From Actinomycetes bacterium (GTDB lineage: Bacteria; Actinomycetota; Acidimicrobiia; Acidimicrobiales; Palsa-688): a DNA stretch of 14,004 nt. The stretch is taken from contig JAKARG010000026.1 of assembly GCA_021819345.1 (NCBI GenBank), positions 1 through 14,004 on the forward strand. The letters are read 5' to 3'. Numbering within the stretch: position 1 is the stretch's first letter; every line of letters begins with the position of its first letter. The position numbers and the translations under genes are program-made. Below are positions 1 to 6,630 of the stretch, piece by piece. Below the pieces are notes generated by a model. That model had not been told where the DNA came from and ran no database searches. It worked only from the letters and a program-made list of their open reading frames with translations.

Positions 1-329
1 CCGTGGTTGACGGCGTAGATCCCGGCCCGCACGCCGTGGTCGAACCACTCCCCGACAAATGCCTCCTTGCCGGTCATCGGCATGATCTCGCCGACGTGGA
101 TCGGCGAACCGCTGGCCGAGGAGCTCGACGACGTTGCGGCAAACCCGCCCGACATGCTTCCCAGCCCGCTCGCCGCCGCCTTGGTGCCCGCCACCCCCCC
201 GACGGTGCTGACCGCCAGCGAGGCGACAGCCACGAGAGCTGTCAGCTTGCCTCGTCCGGTCCACCCCGACCGACCTCTCCACCGCTCTCGCGTGTCCCTG
301 CTCTGCCTTGTCACTCTGGTCGCCTTCAT
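1..329 (-). CDS. Branched-chain amino acid-type ABC transporter substrate-binding protein, N-terminal part
   Basis: Only the first 109 codons are visible; the gene runs off the left edge of the window. It starts with ATG at 329, nine bases after an SD-like GGGGGAGG (339-346) that lies in the end of livF. The protein has a long basic n-region (residues 1-28, rich in Arg), a hydrophobic core at about 29-48 (LTALVAVASLAVSTVGGVAG), then a Ser/Gly/Ala-rich stretch, then IHVGEIMPMTGKEAFVGEWF at about 76-95. That last part resembles the first beta strand and ligand loop of periplasmic binding proteins of the LivJ/HAAT type. The role follows from this match and from its place as the last gene after livHMGF. 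No lipobox cysteine is visible after the hydrophobic core, which is odd for a Gram-positive binding protein. The true ligand (leucine/isoleucine/valine, amide, urea or other) cannot be read from this part. Confidence 0.85.
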   Translation of the reverse strand, partial: MKATRVTRQSRDTRERWRGRSGWTGRGKLTALVAVASLAVSTVGGVAGTKAAASGLGSMSGGFAATSSSSSASGSPIHVGEIMPMTGKEAFVGEWFDHGVRAGIYAVNH

Positions 330-333
330 GTAT

Positions 334-1179
334 CTAGGCCTCCCCCGGTTTCTTTGTAGTTGATGTGACTGTGGGTGTTGCGGTTCTCGTCATTGGTGTC
401 GGTGTTGATGTTGATGTTGAGGTTGATGTCGGTGTTGGTGTTGGTGTTGGTGTCTCAGGTCTAGACCCCGCCGAGGGGGTTGCGCCAAGGAACACGGCAC
501 CCAGGTCCACCTCGGCCAGCGAAGCAGGACTCCCGTCGATGTAGTTGCGCCCGCCGACCAGCACGTAGACCCGGTCGGCGTGCTGGAGGGCCCGGGCCAC
601 GTTCTGCTCGACTACCAACACCGACGTGCCGAGCTCAGCGATACGCCGGATCTGGCTCCACACGACGTCGACGTTGGCGGGCGACAATCCCGCGGTCGGC
701 TCGTCGAGCAGCATGGCCTTTGGGTCCGACATCAACCCGCGGGCCATGCCCAGCATGTTGCGCTGCCCCCCGCTCAGCTGGCCGGCCCGTCGACCGCGGG
801 CCCTCCCCAGGTCCGGGAACAGCTCGAAGACCTCGTCACGGCGCTCGACGAAGTCGGCCTTGTGCATGAGCGAACCCAGCTGGAGGTTCTCCTCCACGCT
901 CATCGACGGGAACACGTTGTCGATCTGGGGCACGTAGCTCAGACCCTCTCGCGCCAGGATGTGGGTAGGCAGGGCAGCGATCGACTGCTCGTCGAGCAGT
1001 ATCTCGCCCCCATGGCGCAAGACCAGCCCGAAGGTCGCCTTCAAGGTGGTCGACTTGCCCGCGCCGTTGGGCCCGACGATCGCGACCACCTGGCTCAGGG
1101 CGGCCTCGAAGCAGACTTCGTTGACAACTGGGACCTTGCCGTAGCCAGCAGTCAGACCGCGCACCTCGAGGACAGCCAT
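334..1179 (-). CDS. livF: LivF-type ABC transporter ATP-binding protein with Thr/Pro/Ser repeat tail
   Basis: One of the two ATPase subunits that power LIV/HAAT-family uptake at the inner face of the membrane. 281 residues: Walker A GPNGAGKST (36-44), Q-loop Gln85, signature LSGGQ (135-139), Walker B AMLLDEP (155-161). The switch position reads VVEQN (189-193), with Gln instead of His, as is usual in LivF and not in LivG. The start ATG shares one base with the livG stop (TGATG), with GGGGGTGG six bases upstream. The normal LivF fold ends near residue 233. About 48 further residues follow, dominated by TP and TS dipeptides (about 243-262) and then a Thr-rich, basic end (TTKKPGEA). This tail is encoded by a hexanucleotide repeat and its last codons carry the SD of the next gene. 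The core call is secure; the tail has no known role. Confidence 0.95.
   Translation of the reverse strand: MAVLEVRGLTAGYGKVPVVNEVCFEAALSQVVAIVGPNGAGKSTTLKATFGLVLRHGGEILLDEQSIAALPTHILAREGLSYVPQIDNVFPSMSVEENLQLGSLMHKADFVERRDEVFELFPDLGRARGRRAGQLSGGQRNMLGMARGLMSDPKAMLLDEPTAGLSPANVDVVWSQIRRIAELGTSVLVVEQNVARALQHADRVYVLVGGRNYIDGSPASLAEVDLGAVFLGATPSAGSRPETPTPTPTPTSTSTSTSTPTPMTRTATPTVTSTTKKPGEA
339..346 (-). promoter_or_regulatory. Ribosome binding site of the substrate-binding protein gene, inside livF
   Basis: GGGGGAGG on the minus strand lies within the last livF codons (CCG GGG GAG GCC TAG), nine bases before the ATG at 329. The livF stop at 334-336 is four bases from that ATG, so translation of the two genes is probably coupled. 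Confidence 0.75.
380..456. repeat. Hexanucleotide microsatellite in the 3' end of livF
   Basis: Read on the minus strand, the tract is made of variants of ACACCA and ACATCA in succession, giving alternating Thr-Pro and Thr-Ser codons. The plus strand shows the complement (GGTGTT and GATGTT units). Unit length is six bases, so gain or loss of whole units keeps the frame. Outer limits are approximate because the units degenerate at both ends. Confidence 0.85.
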
Positions 1180-2012
1180 CAGATGCCACCCCCGGTGAGA
1201 TAGGCCTGTACCACTGCGTCGTTCTTGCGGAGGTCGGCCATCGTACCCGTCGCCAGGGTGGCGCCGAGGGCCATGACCACGACGTGATCGCAGATCCGTT
1301 CGACGATCTCGAGGTTGTGCTCTACGAGGAGAAAAGTGATGCCACCTTCACGAAGCCGCTCGATGTGGTCGGCCACCCGCGCAGTCAGGGCGGGGTTGAT
1401 GCCCGCCAGAGGTTCATCGAGCAGGAGCATCTTCGGCGCCGCCATCACCGCTCGAGCCAGCTCCAGCAAGCGCTTCTGGCCCCCGCTCAGACTGCCCGCA
1501 TAGTCGTCACGCTTGGCGTACAGACCGAACTCATCGAGGACTTCGAGTGACCGCTCCAAGTGCTGGCGCTCCTCGTTGCGCCAACGGCCGGGCCGGAACA
1601 ACACATTGAGAAGGCGTTCGCCCGACTGATGGAGTGGCGAGACCATCAGGTTCTCCAGCACCGTCATGGAGGCGTACTCGCGGGAGATCTGGAACGTTCG
1701 GACCAGACCCTGCTCGGCAATCTGGTGCGGGCGCTTGCCAGTGAGATCCGATCCGTTGAAGACAATGCGCCCCCGATCGCTGCGCAGGGCGCCGGCAATC
1801 AGGTTGACGGTGGTGGTCTTGCCCGCCCCGTTCGGGCCTATTAGGGCGGAGATGGTCCCGGGCTTGATCTCGAAGCTGCACCCGTCAACGGCCTTGACAC
1901 CCCCGAAATGTCGTACCAGGCCGTCCACCACTAGCATGCCGCCGGCCCTAGGAGTCGAGCCGACCACAGGGGCCGTGACGATGGAGGCGCCGGCCGAACC
2001 GTCACCCGACAC
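1179..2012 (-). CDS. livG: LivG-type ABC transporter ATP-binding protein
   Basis: The second ATPase of the transporter. Numbering from the GTG at 2012 (277 residues): Walker A GPNGAGKTT at about 59-67, Q-loop Gln108, signature LSGGQ (175-179), Walker B LLLDEP (196-201), and a true switch histidine in LLVEHN (His232). The C-terminus VVQAYLTGGG is typical of LivG. Start choice: the longest frame opens with TTG at 2018, only two bases after the SD-like GGGAG (2021-2025). GTG at 2012 has a spacing of eight and is preferred. An ATG at 1937, just before LVVDGLVRHFGG, would match the usual N-terminus of the family; if it is not used, about 25 extra residues precede the fold. With the GTG start the gene overlaps livM by 11 bases. 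Confidence 0.93.
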   Translation of the reverse strand: MSGDGSAGASIVTAPVVGSTPRAGGMLVVDGLVRHFGGVKAVDGCSFEIKPGTISALIGPNGAGKTTTVNLIAGALRSDRGRIVFNGSDLTGKRPHQIAEQGLVRTFQISREYASMTVLENLMVSPLHQSGERLLNVLFRPGRWRNEERQHLERSLEVLDEFGLYAKRDDYAGSLSGGQKRLLELARAVMAAPKMLLLDEPLAGINPALTARVADHIERLREGGITFLLVEHNLEIVERICDHVVVMALGATLATGTMADLRKNDAVVQAYLTGGGI

Positions 2013-3027
2013 TGTCAACGCTCCCGAGGGTTACCAGCGACTCTCCAGGGGGACGCCGCTTGGCGGCGGTCGGAAGCTCTGCGAACCGCGCTTTGCGCTC
2101 GGGGATCACCCCCTGCGGCCGCAGCCACAGCGTCAGGATCACCAGACCACCGATGCACATGTTGCGGATGTTGGAGATCAGATTGGGATCGCCCGGGATC
2201 GTCGGCAGGAACCGGGTCGCCTCGTTGAACAGCACAGCGACGAGGAAGGAGCCCACGATCGCGCCGAGGTTGTTGGCCCGACCCCCGACGATGAGGGCCG
2301 CCCAGATCACAAAGGTCTCCCCCGTCGACCACCCTGCTGGCGAGAGGGCGCTCACGTAGGCAAGAGTGAGGACGCCGCCTACTCCCACCATCATGCAGCC
2401 GAGCACCATCGCCAGCATCCGGACCCGGAAGGCGTCCTTGCCGAATGCCTCTGCGACGTCCATGTCCTCGCGGATCGCCCGCATGGTCCGCCCGAGCGGA
2501 GAGCGGTAGATCCGCTCGGCGACGAACCAGCACAGGAGCATCATCACAGCGCAGATGATGAGGAAGTACCAGGTGTAGGTGTTGGGATTGAAGCCGAAGA
2601 TGGAGGTGTAGGGCTGGGGAACCCCGACCAGGCCGGCTGCGCCGTCGAAGATCTTGTTGTCGTTGTTGACGATCCCGTAGACGATCGACCCTGACGCCAG
2701 GGTGACGATGGCGAGGTAGTCGCTCCGCAGCCTGCGCAGGGCGACGAGGCCGATGAGGAAGCCGAGAGTCCCGGCAGCAACGACGCCGATCACCAACGCA
2801 ATTGGCCACGGCAGGTTCAGGCCGAGAATGTAGAAGATCTCCGAGCCCCGCTGTGGCGGACCCAGGACAGCCACCCCGGCGAAGTAGCCGGCGATGGCCA
2901 TGAAAGTGATGACCGTGAAGTCGAGGATGCCCGCATATCCGAACTGGATGTTGAGGCCCAGGCAGAAGATGTTGTAGATGAAGAAATAGACGCCTAGCGT
3001 GGCGATGTAGCCGAGCACAGCACCCAA
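2002..3027 (-). CDS. livM: LivM-type ABC transporter permease
   Basis: One of two membrane subunits that form the translocation path. From the TTG at 3027 it has 341 residues with many hydrophobic segments. Family landmarks are LRRLRSDYLAIVTLASGSI near 98-116, an EAA-type cytoplasmic loop (SPLGRTMRAIREDMDVAEAFG, 176-196, which contacts the ATPases) and LRPQGVIPE near the end (302-310), followed by a short polar tail. The frame is open back to 3105 but that part overlaps livH and reads as low-quality Cys/Ser/Arg-rich sequence. TTG at 3027 has AGGGAGG (3036-3042) eight bases upstream and is clearly the better start. It begins 13 bases after the livH stop. Confidence 0.92.
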   Translation of the reverse strand: MGAVLGYIATLGVYFFIYNIFCLGLNIQFGYAGILDFTVITFMAIAGYFAGVAVLGPPQRGSEIFYILGLNLPWPIALVIGVVAAGTLGFLIGLVALRRLRSDYLAIVTLASGSIVYGIVNNDNKIFDGAAGLVGVPQPYTSIFGFNPNTYTWYFLIICAVMMLLCWFVAERIYRSPLGRTMRAIREDMDVAEAFGKDAFRVRMLAMVLGCMMVGVGGVLTLAYVSALSPAGWSTGETFVIWAALIVGGRANNLGAIVGSFLVAVLFNEATRFLPTIPGDPNLISNIRNMCIGGLVILTLWLRPQGVIPERKARFAELPTAAKRRPPGESLVTLGSVDSVG

Positions 3028-3035
3028 GGGACAGA

Positions 3036-3042
3036 CCTCCCT
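3036..3042 (-). promoter_or_regulatory. Ribosome binding site that fixes the livM TTG start
   Basis: AGGGAGG on the minus strand overlaps the livH stop codon (3041-3043) and lies eight bases before TTG 3027. The next candidate, GTG at 3018, would have a spacing of 17. Confidence 0.75.
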
Positions 3043-3916
3043 ATGCCTTGCCCAGGGTCGGGATGATGCCCTGGGGCCTGACGAGCAGCACCAGCACGAG
3101 GACACCGAAGGCCACGTCGAGCTTGTAGGCCGACGAGAGCCACACTCCAGACACCTCGACCACCAGCCCGATGCAAAGCGCTCCGAGCATCGCCCCGTAG
3201 ATCTTGCCTATGCCCCCGAGGATCACCGCCGCAAAGATAACGAAGAGGAAGTTGTTGCCGGTGTAGGCCTGGAACGAAACGGTGTTGAGGGCCAAGGTCA
3301 CCCCTCCGAGCCCGGCGAGGCACCCGCTGATGAACCACGTCCAGAGCGTCACCCGGGCGGTGTCGATGCCGCTCACCTTGGCCAACGACGGGTCATCGGA
3401 CATCGCGCGCATTGACTTCCCGAGCGTCGTCCGGGTGAGCAGCAGGTGGATCCCGACCATGGCGACCACCGCCAGGGCGACGATACCGAGCTGGTCGGCG
3501 GTGAAACTGAAGGGCCCGATGGTGATCGGGCTGCCCGAGCCGGAGGTAAAGCTCTGGAAGCCGACCCCCCAGACAGCCTGGATGATGTTGAGCAGCAGCA
3601 GTTGGAGCCCAAAGGTCACGATCAGCATGAAGAAACCGCTGGTCCGCCGACGTACGAAGGGCTCGAGGATCACGAGGTCGATGACCACGGCGAGCACGCC
3701 AGTGAGGATGCACCCGAGGACGACCGACAGCCAGAGCGGGAAATGCAGGAGCGACGCCAGCGTGTAGGTCAGGAACATGCCGAAGCCCAGGTAGGCTCCG
3801 TAGGCGAAGTTGACGAAGTTGGTCACGCCGAACTGCAAGCTGAGACCAACCGAGGACAGCGCCAGCACGGCCGCCGTCACGATCCCGAAGCCCAGCGACA
3901 ATAGGAACAGGCTCAA
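3041..3916 (-). CDS. livH: LivH-type ABC transporter permease
   Basis: First gene of the transporter operon and the second membrane subunit. From the TTG at 3916 it has 291 residues, the usual LivH length. Landmarks are LQFGVTNFVNFAYGAYLGFG (27-46), typical of the LivH N-terminus, an EAA-type loop (TTLGKSMRAMSDDPSLAKVSG, 163-183), ILGGIGKIYGAMLGAL (232-247) and the ending VRPQGIIP (279-286). The same frame is open for another 268 codons upstream, but that part runs antisense through the sensor kinase gene and has no membrane-protein character. TTG 3916 has GGGGGAGG (3923-3930) six bases upstream. Confidence 0.93.
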   Translation of the reverse strand: MSLFLLSLGFGIVTAAVLALSSVGLSLQFGVTNFVNFAYGAYLGFGMFLTYTLASLLHFPLWLSVVLGCILTGVLAVVIDLVILEPFVRRRTSGFFMLIVTFGLQLLLLNIIQAVWGVGFQSFTSGSGSPITIGPFSFTADQLGIVALAVVAMVGIHLLLTRTTLGKSMRAMSDDPSLAKVSGIDTARVTLWTWFISGCLAGLGGVTLALNTVSFQAYTGNNFLFVIFAAVILGGIGKIYGAMLGALCIGLVVEVSGVWLSSAYKLDVAFGVLVLVLLVRPQGIIPTLGKA

Positions 3917-3922
3917 CGCAAC

Positions 3923-3930
3923 CCTCCCCC
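3923..3930 (-). promoter_or_regulatory. Ribosome binding site that fixes the livH TTG start
   Basis: GGGGGAGG on the minus strand with a six-base gap to TTG 3916. It lies just after the stop (3933-3935) of the start-less frame described at 3933-4064. Confidence 0.75.
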
Positions 3931-3932
3931 GG

Positions 3933-4064
3933 TCAGCGGCAGTCGACGGTACGGTAGGGGAGGGCGTCGGCCGTGCCGATCTTTGAGAAGTATTTCTTGA
4001 AGATTTCGTAAAGCTCCTTTTGCGCGTTGTGCTCACGACCGGAAGCGGGGCGCGACGTCGTTGC
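3933..4064 (-). other. Start-less 43-codon coding-like frame between livH and the sensor kinase
   Basis: On the minus strand, between an in-frame TAG (4065-4067) and a TGA (3933-3935), there are 43 sense codons with no ATG, GTG or TTG. The C-terminal part reads KELYEIFKKYFSKIG, then TADALPYRTVDCR. It is locally AT-rich because of Lys, Phe and Tyr codons, yet 33 of 43 third positions are G or C, like real genes here. An AAGGAG lies nine bases before an ATC codon within it. It may be the remnant of a truncated gene, a small protein with a rare ATC start upstream of livH, or chance. The family is not recognised. Confidence 0.3.
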
Positions 4065-5768
4065 CTAGACTCGTGTGCTGATCGAGGCGACGAGAGCCGG
4101 GGGTGGGCCATCCGGACCGAGGTTGAAACTGGCAGGGGACGGCTGGGCCTCACCGCACGAGTGCTCGTGCTCCAGTTCCTCGTTTCGCTCGTCGCCATCG
4201 GGGCGGGCCTGGCTTGGCTCGCCTGGGCGACCGCCTCGTCGTCACCGCTCCGAGGGGACCAGGCCGCAAGCGTCGCCGCCGCACTGGCCCAGTCACGCAC
4301 CTTGCAGCGCGACGTTGCCCGCTCCGACCTGCTCGCCGCCGGAGCCCTGGCAAGCGACGCTCGGCGCGCGGTGGGTGCCGTCTCGGTATCCGTCGCTCTC
4401 CCCGGGGGTCGGTCCGCGTCGTCCACCTCTGCCCACCACGCCGACGGGCAGGCGGGTGACAGCCGAGCAGGACAGCCATGGGTGGGGCGGGCGCCAATCG
4501 ACGGCCCCGACGGTAGGCGCATCGCTGAGCTGGTCGTCACCTTCCCCGCCCCATGGGGTCGAACTGGGACCCTGCACGCCGGCTCTATCGCCGAGGCCGC
4601 CCTGCTCGCCCTCGGCCTCGGGTTGGCGGGCTCGATGCTGCTTGCCCGCTGGCTGCGGCGCCGGACCTTCGGATTGGAGCTCGACGAGCTGACCGACCTG
4701 CTACAAGAGCAGCAAGCCACGCTTTACGGCATCAGGGAAGGAGTGATCGGCCTGGACCCCGAGGGCCGCATCCGGTTTGCCAACGACGAGGGGCGGCGTC
4801 TCCTCGGCCTGCCCCACCGGTGCCTGCGGCGGCCGCTCCGCGTCCTCTTGCCGACCGGCCGACTGCGCGACATAGTCGAGCGCCGGGTGCCGGGAGAGGA
4901 CCTCGTCGTCGTCCACGGGGACCGGGTCCTCGTCGTGACCCACATACCCGTCGAGGTTGAGAACCACCAGCTCGGATCGGTGGTGACCGTTGCCGACCGG
5001 ACCGAGTCCGAGTCGCTCCTCCGGGAGCTGGACGGCACACTCGGCCTCACCGAGGCGCTCCGCGCCCAAGCCCATGACTTCTCCAACCGCATACACACCC
5101 TGGTAGGGCTGGTCGAGCTGGGGGAGTTCCAGGCGGCCGTCGACTTCGGCACTGAGCTGCAGATGGCCGACACCGCCTTCAGTGCCCGCTCGGAACGCGC
5201 CGGGGTCGGCGACCCGGTGATCGCAGCCCTTCTCCTCGCCAAGAGCGCCGTCGCCAGGGAGCACCATGTCGAGCTCGCCACCGGGCCGGAGACCTTCGTC
5301 GCCGGACGGGTCCTCAATCCGAGCGACGTGGTCACGGTGCTCGGCAACCTCGTCGACAACGCCATCGAGGCCGCCCAGGGGTGCCTTCCGGCAAGGGTCG
5401 AGGTCACCCTCCGGTCGCTCGGCGCTGACCTGGAGATCCGGGTCACCGACTCCGGCCCAGGCATCATGGCCGAAGACGTCAACCGAGTCTTCGTGGACGG
5501 CTACACCACCAAGGTCCCCACCACCGGTATCGGACGAGGCCTCGGCCTCGCCGTCGTGCACCAGCTGGTCCAGCGGCGGCGGGGAACGGTCCGCCTTGGC
5601 AACGACCCGGTCCTCGGGGGCGCGCAGTTCGTGGTCCTCCTTCCCGACTCGGTCGCCGCCGCCGGTGGCGCCCCCGATCTTCCCGACTCGGTCGCCGCCG
5701 CCGGTGGCGCCCCCGATGACCCGGTCCCGTCGCTCGGACCGCCGGGCCTCGGCCCGGCACCGAGATGA
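4020..5768 (+). CDS. CitA/DcuS-type membrane sensor histidine kinase
   Basis: Sensor of a two-component pair. Numbering from TTG 4020 (582 residues): first membrane segment at about 46-70, a short extracytoplasmic sensor at about 71-187 (its start, DQAASVAAALAQSRTLQRDV, recalls Cache-type sensors of this family), second membrane segment at about 189-211, PAS domain at about 230-330 (GIREGVIGLDPEGRIRFAN), SpoOB-type dimerisation helix with phosphoacceptor His352 (RAQAHDFSNRIHT), and a HATPase domain with N-box NLVDNAIEAA (443-452), G1 DSGPGI (477-482) and G2 GIGRGLGLA (503-511). The kinase therefore looks intact. The tail after residue 540 contains a perfect 13-residue duplication. The start is uncertain: no SD precedes TTG 4020 or GTG 4029, a promoter-like TAGACT lies at 4066-4071, and the next in-frame GTG, at 4161, falls in the first membrane segment. 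It is divergent from the liv operon; the ligand is unknown. Confidence 0.92.
   Translation: MRVVLTTGSGARRRCLDSCADRGDESRGWAIRTEVETGRGRLGLTARVLVLQFLVSLVAIGAGLAWLAWATASSSPLRGDQAASVAAALAQSRTLQRDVARSDLLAAGALASDARRAVGAVSVSVALPGGRSASSTSAHHADGQAGDSRAGQPWVGRAPIDGPDGRRIAELVVTFPAPWGRTGTLHAGSIAEAALLALGLGLAGSMLLARWLRRRTFGLELDELTDLLQEQQATLYGIREGVIGLDPEGRIRFANDEGRRLLGLPHRCLRRPLRVLLPTGRLRDIVERRVPGEDLVVVHGDRVLVVTHIPVEVENHQLGSVVTVADRTESESLLRELDGTLGLTEALRAQAHDFSNRIHTLVGLVELGEFQAAVDFGTELQMADTAFSARSERAGVGDPVIAALLLAKSAVAREHHVELATGPETFVAGRVLNPSDVVTVLGNLVDNAIEAAQGCLPARVEVTLRSLGADLEIRVTDSGPGIMAEDVNRVFVDGYTTKVPTTGIGRGLGLAVVHQLVQRRRGTVRLGNDPVLGGAQFVVLLPDSVAAAGGAPDLPDSVAAAGGAPDDPVPSLGPPGLGPAPR
4066..4071 (+). promoter_or_regulatory. 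Possible -10 element for the sensor kinase gene
   Basis: TAGACT fits the actinobacterial TANNNT -10 pattern. TTG-containing sequence lies upstream, but I see no good -35 at ideal spacing. If real, transcription starts near 4078, which excludes the TTG 4020 and GTG 4029 starts. Single-motif evidence only. Confidence 0.25.
5640..5717 (+). repeat. Perfect 39-base tandem duplication in the sensor kinase tail
   Basis: Two identical 39-base units, 5640-5678 and 5679-5717, each encode LPDSVAAAGGAPD. The length is a multiple of three, so the frame is kept. The repeat follows the last strand of the HATPase domain (GGAQFVVLLPD) and adds a disordered-looking tail. Confidence 0.95.
5741..5758 (+). other. 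Perfect inverted repeat just upstream of the response regulator start
   Basis: GCCGGGCC, TC, GGCCCGGC: eight-base arms with a two-base spacer, within the last kinase codons and ending six bases before the regulator ATG (5765). It occupies the position where an SD would lie. It could fold in the mRNA or be a protein-binding palindrome, or it could simply reflect GC-rich Pro/Gly codons. Confidence 0.5.
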
Positions 5769-6436
5769 GCCTGCGGGTAGTGGTCGTCGACGACGACTTC
5801 CGCCTCACCGCCCTGCACCGGGCGTACGTGGAGCGGGTCGAGGGCTTCGAGGTGGTCGCCGAGGCCCACTCGGGAGCGGCGGCACTCACCGCCGTGGAGA
5901 AGACCGAACCGGACCTGCTCCTGCTCGACATCTACCTTCCGGACATCTCCGGGCTGGAGGTCCTGCGCCGCATCCGCCAGCCGGGACGAGCCCAGACCGA
6001 CGTGGTCGTGATCACTGCGGCTCGGGACGCCGCCAGCGTGCGGACATCGCTGCAGGGCGGGTCGTTGACCTACCTGATGAAGCCGTTCACCTTCGCCCGG
6101 CTCCAGGAGGTGCTCGAGGCCTATCGGTCGATGAGGTTACGCCTCGCCGGTGCGGAGGAGGTGACCCAGACGGAAGTCGACGAGCTGTACGCTGCCCTTC
6201 GCAGCGCCCCGCGTCGTGACCTGCCGAAGGGCCACTCGCCCCAGACGCTCGGCCTCATCGTCGAGACTCTGCGGGCCTCGGGCGAGGACCTCTCCTGCGA
6301 GGAAGTCGCGCAGCGCGCTGGGCTCAGCCGCGCAACCGCCCAGCGCTACTTGTCCCACCTGGCGCGCATCGGGCGGGTGGAGCTCTCGCTGCGCTACGGT
6401 GGGGGGCGCCCCGAGCACCGTTACCGCTGGCCGTGA
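5765..6436 (+). CDS. CitB/DcuR-type response regulator
   Basis: Partner of the kinase encoded just upstream; the genes share ATGA, so they are made together. 223 residues. The receiver domain (about 3-120) has the acidic pocket DDD (9-11), phosphoacceptor Asp55 (LLLLDIYLPD), Thr84 and Lys106 (LMKPF), all in place. A linker (about 125-165) is followed by a winged-helix DNA-binding domain: SCEEVAQRAGLSRATAQRYL at about 178-197, then a wing with RYGGGRPEHRYRW at the very end. This layout is that of CitB/DcuR-family regulators, which usually control uptake and use of small organic acids or similar solutes. The divergent liv operon is the obvious candidate target, by position only. No strong SD precedes the ATG. 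Confidence 0.95.
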   Translation: MSLRVVVVDDDFRLTALHRAYVERVEGFEVVAEAHSGAAALTAVEKTEPDLLLLDIYLPDISGLEVLRRIRQPGRAQTDVVVITAARDAASVRTSLQGGSLTYLMKPFTFARLQEVLEAYRSMRLRLAGAEEVTQTEVDELYAALRSAPRRDLPKGHSPQTLGLIVETLRASGEDLSCEEVAQRAGLSRATAQRYLSHLARIGRVELSLRYGGGRPEHRYRWP

Positions 6437-6630
6437 CCGTCTGGCGCTGCTCACTGCTGCGAGGGACCTGGAGCCCTCGGCCGCCGTCCCGCCCCGAGAC
6501 GTGGCCGAAAGGGGGCTGACGTCGGGACCGAGGCCCTCCGGCGAGCCGCTCGAGACCCGTGCGCCGGCCCCGGCCGAAGTGGCGGTCGCCGGCCACGCCC
6601 CCGAGGACCCCGGCGTGCTAGGACATGGCG
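6437..6630. other. Intergenic stretch between the response regulator and the GNAT gene
   Basis: About 190 GC-rich bases without a convincing gene. Frames that cross it are continuations of shadow frames from the neighbours. AGGA at 6620-6623 probably serves as SD for the next gene. I see no strong terminator with a T tract and no clear promoter. Confidence 0.5.

Noticed and set aside
364..456. CRISPR-like or regulatory direct repeats
   Set aside because: The units are six bases with no spacers, in frame at the end of livF: a coding microsatellite.
458..467. GGTCTAGACC palindrome in livF
   Set aside because: Perfect but only ten bases, within coding sequence and without a partner site; chance is likely.
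1666..2694. Plus-strand frame of 342 codons antisense to livG and livM
   Set aside because: Its composition (His, Pro, Asp, Arg-rich) and lack of domains mark it as a shadow of the transporter genes.
3028..3105. N-terminal extension of livM
   Set aside because: It overlaps the conserved end of LivH and reads as Ser/Cys/Arg-rich sequence; TTG 3027 with its ribosome site fits the family.
3917..4720. Long upstream extension of the livH frame (559 residues in total)
   Set aside because: It runs antisense through the sensor kinase, has Arg/Ser/Ala-rich sequence with no membrane or ABC features, and a good SD fixes TTG 3916.
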